Origin: Candidatus Bipolaricaulota bacterium
GTDB taxonomy: Bacteria > Bipolaricaulota > Bipolaricaulia > Bipolaricaulales > Bipolaricaulaceae
DNA length: 9,425 nt
Assembly (NCBI GenBank): GCA_027027485.1
Contig: JALVLL010000186.1
Span: 1-9,425, forward strand
Reading direction: 5' to 3'
A model generated the notes under the pieces. It made no database searches and was not told the origin of the DNA. It saw only the letters and a list, made by a program, of their open reading frames with translations. The position numbers were made by a program, and so were the translations under genes. Positions within the stretch are counted from its first letter, which is position 1, and each line of letters opens with the position of its first letter. Positions 5,389-9,425 of the stretch are shown one piece after another.

Positions 5389-8300
5389 CTATGTGTGCAC
5401 CTTTCCCACGCTGAAGGTCACCCGTCGGGAGAACTCGGCGCGCTTGCCCGGGTTCCACTGCTCCACCGGGCGCAGGTACCCCACCACCCGGGAGTAGACC
5501 TCCGCGGGCGAGCCGCAGCTGGGGCAACGCTCCCGCTCCCCCTCCAGGTATCCGTGTGAGGGACAGACGGAGAAGGTGGGGGTGATGGTGAAGTAGGGGA
5601 GGCGGAAGTTCCACACGATCTGGCGCACCAGGGCCTTCACCGCCTCGCCGCTGGGTGCCCGCTCCCCCAGCCAGATGTGGAGCACGGTCCCCCCGGTGTA
5701 TTTGACCTGAAGCGGATCCTGGAGCACGAGCACCCGGTAGAGATCCTCGGAGTATTCCACCGGGAGGTGGGTGGAGTTGGTGTAGTATGGGGCGGCCCCG
5801 TTTCGCACCTCGTCCTCGTTGGCCACGATGATCCGGGGGAACTTCTCCTTGTCGATCCGGGCCAGCCGGTGGCTCGTCCCCTCGGCCGGGGTTGCCTCCA
5901 GGTTCCAGAGGTGATCGGTTTCGTCCTGGAACCGAACGAGCTTTTCGTTCATGAAATCCAGGATCCTCTCGGCGAAGGCGATGCATTCGGGGTCCGAGAG
6001 GTCCTTCCCGAACAGGTTCAAGCACGCCTCGTTCATCCCGATGATCCCGATGGTGGAGAAGTGGTTCTTCCAATACTCGCCCGTGGCCTGCTTTACCCCC
6101 CGCAGCCAGAACCGGGAATAGGGGTAGAGGCCGGCCTCGGTGAGCCGTTCGAGGAGCTTCCTCTTTATCACCAGCGATTGCTTGGCGAGCTCCATCAGCT
6201 CCTCGAGCCTCTCCAGGAACTCCCCCTCGTTCCTCGCCAGGTACCCGATCCTGGGGAGGTTGATGGTGACCACCCCGATGGACCCGGTGAGGGGGTTGGC
6301 GCCGAAGAGGCCCCCGCCGCGCTTCCTGAGTTCCTCGTTGTTGAGCCTGAGGTGGCAGCACATGCTCCGCACGTCCTCGGGGCGCATGTCGGAGTTCACG
6401 AAGTTGGCGAAGTAGGGGATCCCGTATTTGGCCGTCATCTCCCAGATGGGCTCGAGATCGGGGTCAGCCCAGGGGAAATCGGGGGTGATGTTATAGGTGG
6501 GGATGGGGAAGGTGAACGGGCGGCCTGTGGCGTCGCCCTCCGCCATCACCTCGGCGAAGGCCCGGTTGAACCAGGACATCTCCCGGGCGAACTCGCCGTA
6601 GGTGGAGCGCTGGGGCTTTCCCCCGATGATCACCGGCTCCCGCTCCATGAAACGGGGGACGCGGATGTCGAGGGTCACGTTGGTGAAAGGTGTGTTTCCC
6701 GTTATGAAGACCTGGCCGTTCCTCATCGCGATCACGGTTTCGTTCTCGGTGTGGACGCTCCAGATGACTCCGCGATAAGGGAGCTTGCGGATCTCCTGGA
6801 TGTAATCGTGGCCGGATTCAGTGAGGGTCAACACAAATTGGATCCTTTTGGAATGAGGCCCCATGGGGCGGCGTTCACGTACTTTTACGTTGTATCCAGC
6901 TAGGACGGCGATGCCCGCTAAGGCCAAGGCTATTTCCCTATCCGTGGTGACTATCCTCCTCCGTGTCCTCTCCCGCCAGCCATCCCCTTTAATGTAGGTA
7001 TCGATGAAGAGCCGCGCTTGTCTCTTGCTCAAACGGAAAAGATATTCGGGAAAGCGTTTCTCCGTACCCCCAAGCCACGAGTGGATCAACCTGCTCGAGG
7101 CGGCGTCCAGCCTCACGTGCTTGCAATTCCCCCAGGATCTTTGGCTACGGACTCCATATGCGGCTCCCACTGTCTGTAGGAGTTCCTCGATTTCGGCATA
7201 GTTCTCGGGATTTGCCTCTTCCGATTGGTACAAGCTGACCCTGTGGCTCCCGCCCTTCTCCACCGATCCTTCGGCGAGGACCCAGGCCAGGAGCTTTAGC
7301 TGCTCGTCGGGAATGTGCAGGTCCTCTTGGACGTTCTCTCCGACAGTAGGTATCGGGATCGGCGAGCTGAAGTCGAGGAGTTCCTCGATGGGTTCCAGCC
7401 GGTATCCGTTCGAATTGAACTCCTTCCTGACCACCCGATGCCCTGGGGATATAAGCTGGTCCTGGGAGCGGTTCCGGAGGTTGTACATCGGGCCCTCGTA
7501 GTACCTTCTGAAGACGTAAGTAACCGGCTTTGGCTCGATCTCATGGGTCTTCAGGTTGAAAGTGTAGATTACGTCGCCTTCCCGAACCTCGTCGTAGCCC
7601 TTCCAGCCCTTCGGGGTGAGGATCTTGGTGTCCTCGGATAGACACTGAAACCCCACCCGGGTGGGGACGTTCAAGTTGAACACGAACTCCTGGATCGCCT
7701 GCTTCACCTGGGGGTAGGTGAGCTCGTCGTAGGCGATGAAGGGGGCGAGGTATGTATCCAGGGAGGAGAACGCCTGGGCCCCGGCGGCCTCCCCCTGGAG
7801 GGTGTAGAGGAAGTTGGCGGCCTGGAGGAGGGCGGTGCGGAAGTGCTTCGGGGGCTTGGAGTGGATCTTCCCCCGCACGCCCCCGAACCCATGCAGCAAC
7901 AGATCCCTTATGTCCCAGCCCACACAGTAGGGGCCGAGGGTCCCGAGGTCGTGTATGTGGAAATCACCGTTCTCATGGGCCTTCCTTATGTGCGGGGGAT
8001 AAACCCGGGAGAGCCAGTACCTGGAGATGATCTTCTCGGTGAGGAAGACGTTCAGGCCCTGGAGGGAGAAGGACATGTTGGCGTTCTCTTTGACGCGCCA
8101 ATCCGCTTCGCTTAGGTAATCCTCGACGGCTTCCGGGGTGACGAGGTCCCTGAGCTCCCGCATCTGTTTGTGCTGATAGCGATATAGGATGTAAGCGCGG
8201 GCGGTACGGAAGAGGCCCTCCTTCATCAGGACCTCTTCCACGATATCCTGTATCTCCTCCACCCCCGGGGGGCCGAAAAGCCCCGCATACCGTGCCTCCA

Positions 8301-8451
8301 GGGTGCTGATCACCTTTTCGGAGAGTTTCTCGGATAAGGATGTGGGGGCTTCACCGGTTTCCTTGAGGGCGTTGGCTATGGCCGCGGAGATCTTGGCAGG
8401 GTCGAAGGGCACAACTCTCCCATCCCTTTTCTTGACAAATTGGATCATCAT
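5389..8451 (-). CDS. nrdD: Class III anaerobic ribonucleoside-triphosphate reductase with intein
   Basis: The 1020-residue precursor reduces ribonucleotides to deoxyribonucleotides under anoxia. Residues 1-98 are the N-terminal ATP-cone allosteric domain (FVKKRDGRVVPFDPAKISAA). The catalytic 10-stranded barrel follows, with the conserved GFQ/TPFTNVTLD split by an intein (270-586). MCCHLRLN has C698/C699, one expected to be the thiyl radical cysteine. The C-terminus has a zinc site (C963, H966, C976, C979: CPSH...CPSC) and the glycyl radical loop RVVGYLRPVEQW with G991. After splicing the mature enzyme would be 703 residues, the usual NrdD size, so the exteins are intact. The start is ATG 8451 (MMIQF; the next ATG is 8448), after GGGGAGG at 8454-8460. 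nrdG follows 4 bases after the stop. A tRNA-Thr gene lies 99 bases upstream, so some read-through is possible beside the candidate promoter. No clear NrdR box is seen. Confidence 0.97.
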   Translation of the reverse strand: MMIQFVKKRDGRVVPFDPAKISAAIANALKETGEAPTSLSEKLSEKVISTLEARYAGLFGPPGVEEIQDIVEEVLMKEGLFRTARAYILYRYQHKQMRELRDLVTPEAVEDYLSEADWRVKENANMSFSLQGLNVFLTEKIISRYWLSRVYPPHIRKAHENGDFHIHDLGTLGPYCVGWDIRDLLLHGFGGVRGKIHSKPPKHFRTALLQAANFLYTLQGEAAGAQAFSSLDTYLAPFIAYDELTYPQVKQAIQEFVFNLNVPTRVGFQCLSEDTKILTPKGWKGYDEVREGDVIYTFNLKTHEIEPKPVTYVFRRYYEGPMYNLRNRSQDQLISPGHRVVRKEFNSNGYRLEPIEELLDFSSPIPIPTVGENVQEDLHIPDEQLKLLAWVLAEGSVEKGGSHRVSLYQSEEANPENYAEIEELLQTVGAAYGVRSQRSWGNCKHVRLDAASSRLIHSWLGGTEKRFPEYLFRLSKRQARLFIDTYIKGDGWRERTRRRIVTTDREIALALAGIAVLAGYNVKVRERRPMGPHSKRIQFVLTLTESGHDYIQEIRKLPYRGVIWSVHTENETVIAMRNGQVFITGNTPFTNVTLDIRVPRFMEREPVIIGGKPQRSTYGEFAREMSWFNRAFAEVMAEGDATGRPFTFPIPTYNITPDFPWADPDLEPIWEMTAKYGIPYFANFVNSDMRPEDVRSMCCHLRLNNEELRKRGGGLFGANPLTGSIGVVTINLPRIGYLARNEGEFLERLEELMELAKQSLVIKRKLLERLTEAGLYPYSRFWLRGVKQATGEYWKNHFSTIGIIGMNEACLNLFGKDLSDPECIAFAERILDFMNEKLVRFQDETDHLWNLEATPAEGTSHRLARIDKEKFPRIIVANEDEVRNGAAPYYTNSTHLPVEYSEDLYRVLVLQDPLQVKYTGGTVLHIWLGERAPSGEAVKALVRQIVWNFRLPYFTITPTFSVCPSHGYLEGERERCPSCGSPAEVYSRVVGYLRPVEQWNPGKRAEFSRRVTFSVGKVHT
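6694..7644 (-). mobile_element. In-frame intein in nrdD with LAGLIDADG homing endonuclease domain
   Basis: The 317-residue insert (precursor C270-N586) sits between Q269 and T587 of the motif GFQ/TPFTN. Block A is CLSEDTKILTPKGWKGYDEV with C1 as nucleophile. Block B is QLISPGHRVV, with SxxH in place of the common TxxH. Two dodecapeptide motifs follow: LLAWVLAEGSVE (acidic E394) and LFIDTYIKGDGW (acidic D490), as in two-motif LAGLIDADG endonucleases. Block F is IWSVHTENETVIAMRNG. Block G is VFITGN followed by T, with glycine instead of the usual penultimate histidine and Thr as +1 residue. The insert looks less GC-rich than the exteins (for example 32 of 60 bases at 7141-7200 against 39 of 60 at 6181-6240), consistent with horizontal arrival. 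The protein must splice itself out for NrdD to work. Confidence 0.95.
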
Positions 8452-8469
8452 TAACCTCCCCTCGAAAGG

Positions 8470-8498
8470 AGGATATGTCCTGGGCCGGGAGGCGACAA
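8470..8498 (-). promoter_or_regulatory. Candidate promoter of nrdDG
   Basis: On the minus strand, -35 TTGTCG (8493-8498) and -10 TATCCT (8470-8475) are spaced 17 bases apart. Each box matches the consensus at 4 of 6 positions, so this is weak. Transcription would start near 8463, giving a very short leader that still holds the GGGGAGG ribosome site. The rest of 8452-8550 shows no gene. Confidence 0.35.
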
Positions 8499-8550
8499 GG
8501 GGAAATCGGTCTCAAGGAAGGGTGAAGGGGGTTATCGGTGATGAAAAAAT

Positions 8551-8626
8551 TGGAGCCGGCGAGAGGATTCGAACCTCCGACCTGCGGTTTACGAAACCGC
8601 CGCTCTGCCAGCTGAGCTACGCCGGC
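8551..8626 (-). tRNA. tRNA-Thr (anticodon CGU)
   Basis: The minus strand folds into a full 76-base cloverleaf. The acceptor stem is GCCGGCG/CGCCGGC (7 bp), the D-stem GCTC/GAGC, and the anticodon stem GCGGT/ACCGC with loop TTCGTAA, giving anticodon CGT, which reads the threonine codon ACG. The T-arm is GGAGG TTCGAAT CCTCT with one G-U pair. The discriminator base is U, and CCA is encoded, as in bacteria. A run of six T's begins one base after CCA on this strand and may help end the transcript before nrdD. Confidence 0.97.
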
Positions 8627-8640
8627 CCATTGAGGCGTTA

Positions 8641-8670
8641 ATATTATCGATGGCAAAGGAAAACGGTCAA
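8641..8670 (-). promoter_or_regulatory. Sigma70-like promoter of tRNA-Thr
   Basis: On the minus strand, -35 TTGACC (8665-8670) and -10 TAATAT (8641-8646) are 18 bases apart. The predicted start is near 8634, about 8 bases before the mature tRNA 5' end. The placement strongly supports a dedicated tRNA promoter. Confidence 0.72.
8642..8647 (+). promoter_or_regulatory. Possible divergent -10 element for the DDAH-family gene
   Basis: On the plus strand TATTAT matches the -10 consensus at 5 of 6 positions, but no -35 box is seen at 8619-8624 (inside the tRNA gene). It overlaps the tRNA -10 on the other strand. The remaining leader to 8724 has a CGATGG/CCATCG inverted repeat (8648-8653, 8674-8679) and no other clear signal. 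Confidence 0.22.
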
Positions 8671-8724
8671 GTTCCATCGCACAGGGACCACCTCCTCCAT
8701 CCCCGCTGAGGAAGGGGGACAAGG

Positions 8725-9425
8725 ATGCTGAGGAACGAGGGCGAAACGTTGCGACACGTGGTGGTATGCCCGCCGGGGAGGGAGTACGTGACCTACGACG
8801 ATCCCCGGGCGCACAACATCGCCGAGCCCGCGGATCTCGTCCGAGCCCAAGAACAACACGCCCGGCTCCGGGAGCTCCTCTCCCTATATGGCGCCCGCGT
8901 GACCTCGGTCCCGGAGCTTGGGGGCCATCCGAACTCCGTGTTCACGCGGGATCCCATCGTGGTGACGCCCCGGGGCTTCGTGGAGCTGCGCATGGGGCTT
9001 CCCACCCGGAGGGGTGAAGAGGCGTGGCTAGCACGGCAACTGGAGGATCTGGGAGTCCCCCGGGCCGGACGCATCGAGCCCCCGGGGACCGCGGAGGGAG
9101 GCGACGTGGTCCTGGCGGGGAGGGTGGCGTTCCTGGGGCGGTCCTCCCGTACCAACGACGAGGGGATAAGGCAACTTAAGGCAATCCTTGAGCCCATGGG
9201 ATACGAGGTCCGGGTCGCCCGGGTTCCTTCTCTCTATCTCCACATCGGGGGGGCCATGAGCATGGTGGCCCCGGACAGGGTATTGGCATGCGCCGGGGTC
9301 TTTCCCAAAGGGTTCTTCGACGGTTTCGACGTCATCGAGGTCCCCCCCGACGACTTCGTAAGCGGGAACGTGATTTGCCTGCGTCCCAACGAGGTCCTCG
9401 TCGAGGCGGCCCAGGAGGTGGTGGC
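8725..9425 (+). CDS. Dimethylargininase/arginine deiminase superfamily amidinohydrolase (5' part)
   Basis: The frame is open to the window end, giving 233 residues with the C-terminus missing. It belongs to the guanidino-group modifying (amidinotransferase/DDAH) superfamily. Visible motifs: LRHVVVCPPGREY at 9-21 (first strand), GGHPNSVFTRDP at 66-77 with substrate-binding D76, RMGLPTRRGEE, PGTAEGGDVVLAG at 120-132 with E124 and D127, GRSSRTNDEG at 138-147, and LHIGGAMS at 172-179 with the catalytic H173. The nucleophilic cysteine is expected near the C-terminus, outside the window, so activity cannot be confirmed. These enzymes hydrolyse guanidino compounds such as methylarginine or arginine to citrulline plus an amine or ammonia; the exact substrate is unclear, and the length is like DDAH rather than the longer arginine deiminase. 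ATG 8725 follows AGGGGGA (8713-8719). It is divergent from the tRNA-Thr and nrdDG genes. Confidence 0.9.
   Translation, partial: MLRNEGETLRHVVVCPPGREYVTYDDPRAHNIAEPADLVRAQEQHARLRELLSLYGARVTSVPELGGHPNSVFTRDPIVVTPRGFVELRMGLPTRRGEEAWLARQLEDLGVPRAGRIEPPGTAEGGDVVLAGRVAFLGRSSRTNDEGIRQLKAILEPMGYEVRVARVPSLYLHIGGAMSMVAPDRVLACAGVFPKGFFDGFDVIEVPPDDFVSGNVICLRPNEVLVEAAQEVV

Noticed and set aside
4608..5414. Plus-strand ORF opposite nrdG
   Set aside because: Antisense to a motif-confirmed radical SAM gene; it starts within the ahpC operator region and shows shadow-type composition.
5677..6903. Long plus-strand ORF (408 codons) antisense to nrdD
   Set aside because: It lies wholly opposite the well-supported nrdD coding sequence, crosses the extein/intein boundary, has a residue pattern typical of a GC-rich shadow frame (many H, G, P, V, E) and has no recognisable domain.
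8452..8550. NrdR box or riboswitch upstream of nrdD
   Set aside because: No pair of NrdR-like 16-base palindromes and no recognisable riboswitch core is seen; only a small AGGA/TCCT repeat near 8470.
1..9425. CRISPR array, IS element or attachment site
   Set aside because: I found no regularly spaced direct repeats, no transposase-like ORF, and no direct repeat of the tRNA-Thr 3' end within the window.

Overview
The window looks like a piece of a GC-rich bacterial chromosome from an anaerobic or microaerophilic, possibly thermophilic lineage. Bacterial traits are sigma70-like promoters, strong AGGAGG-type ribosome binding sites, and a tRNA gene with an encoded CCA. Oxygen-sensitive class III ribonucleotide reductase points to anaerobic growth, and the peroxide defence gene suggests occasional oxygen exposure. 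Proteins rich in K, E and R and poor in Q hint at a thermophile. I cannot assign a phylum from the sequence alone.

Layout. (1) 1-747 (+): the 3' part of an FAD/NAD(P)-dependent disulfide-reductase-fold oxidoreductase, convergent with a small zinc-ribbon membrane protein (594-1097, -) whose reading frame looks disturbed at its end. (2) 1203-2869 (+): a two-gene, translationally coupled unit of an Mrp/NBP35 Fe-S cluster carrier and a DUF89 phosphatase-fold protein, with a probable leaderless promoter. (3) 2852-3968 (-): a secreted NTF2-like/DOMON fusion followed by a 72-residue two-helix membrane protein with a cytochrome-b-like His-x13-His spacing. This is the most novel-looking pair here. (4) 4030-4593 (-): an AhpC-type peroxiredoxin with its own promoter, a perfect 17-bp palindrome of Fur/PerR type over the start site, and a downstream hairpin terminator, so it is probably monocistronic. 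(5) 4689-8451 (-): nrdD-nrdG, the anaerobic ribonucleotide reductase and its radical-SAM activase. NrdD is interrupted by a 317-residue intein with a LAGLIDADG endonuclease domain. (6) 8551-8626 (-): tRNA-Thr(CGU) with a good promoter. (7) 8725-9425 (+): the 5' part of a dimethylargininase/arginine deiminase-family gene, running off the window.

The genes share a redox and Fe-S theme: Fe-S cluster delivery (Mrp), an Fe-S radical enzyme pair (NrdDG), peroxide removal (AhpC), a flavin oxidoreductase and a putative extracytoplasmic heme electron-transfer pair. Apart from the mrp-DUF89, nrdDG and DOMON-cytochrome units, functional linkage is inferred from proximity only.
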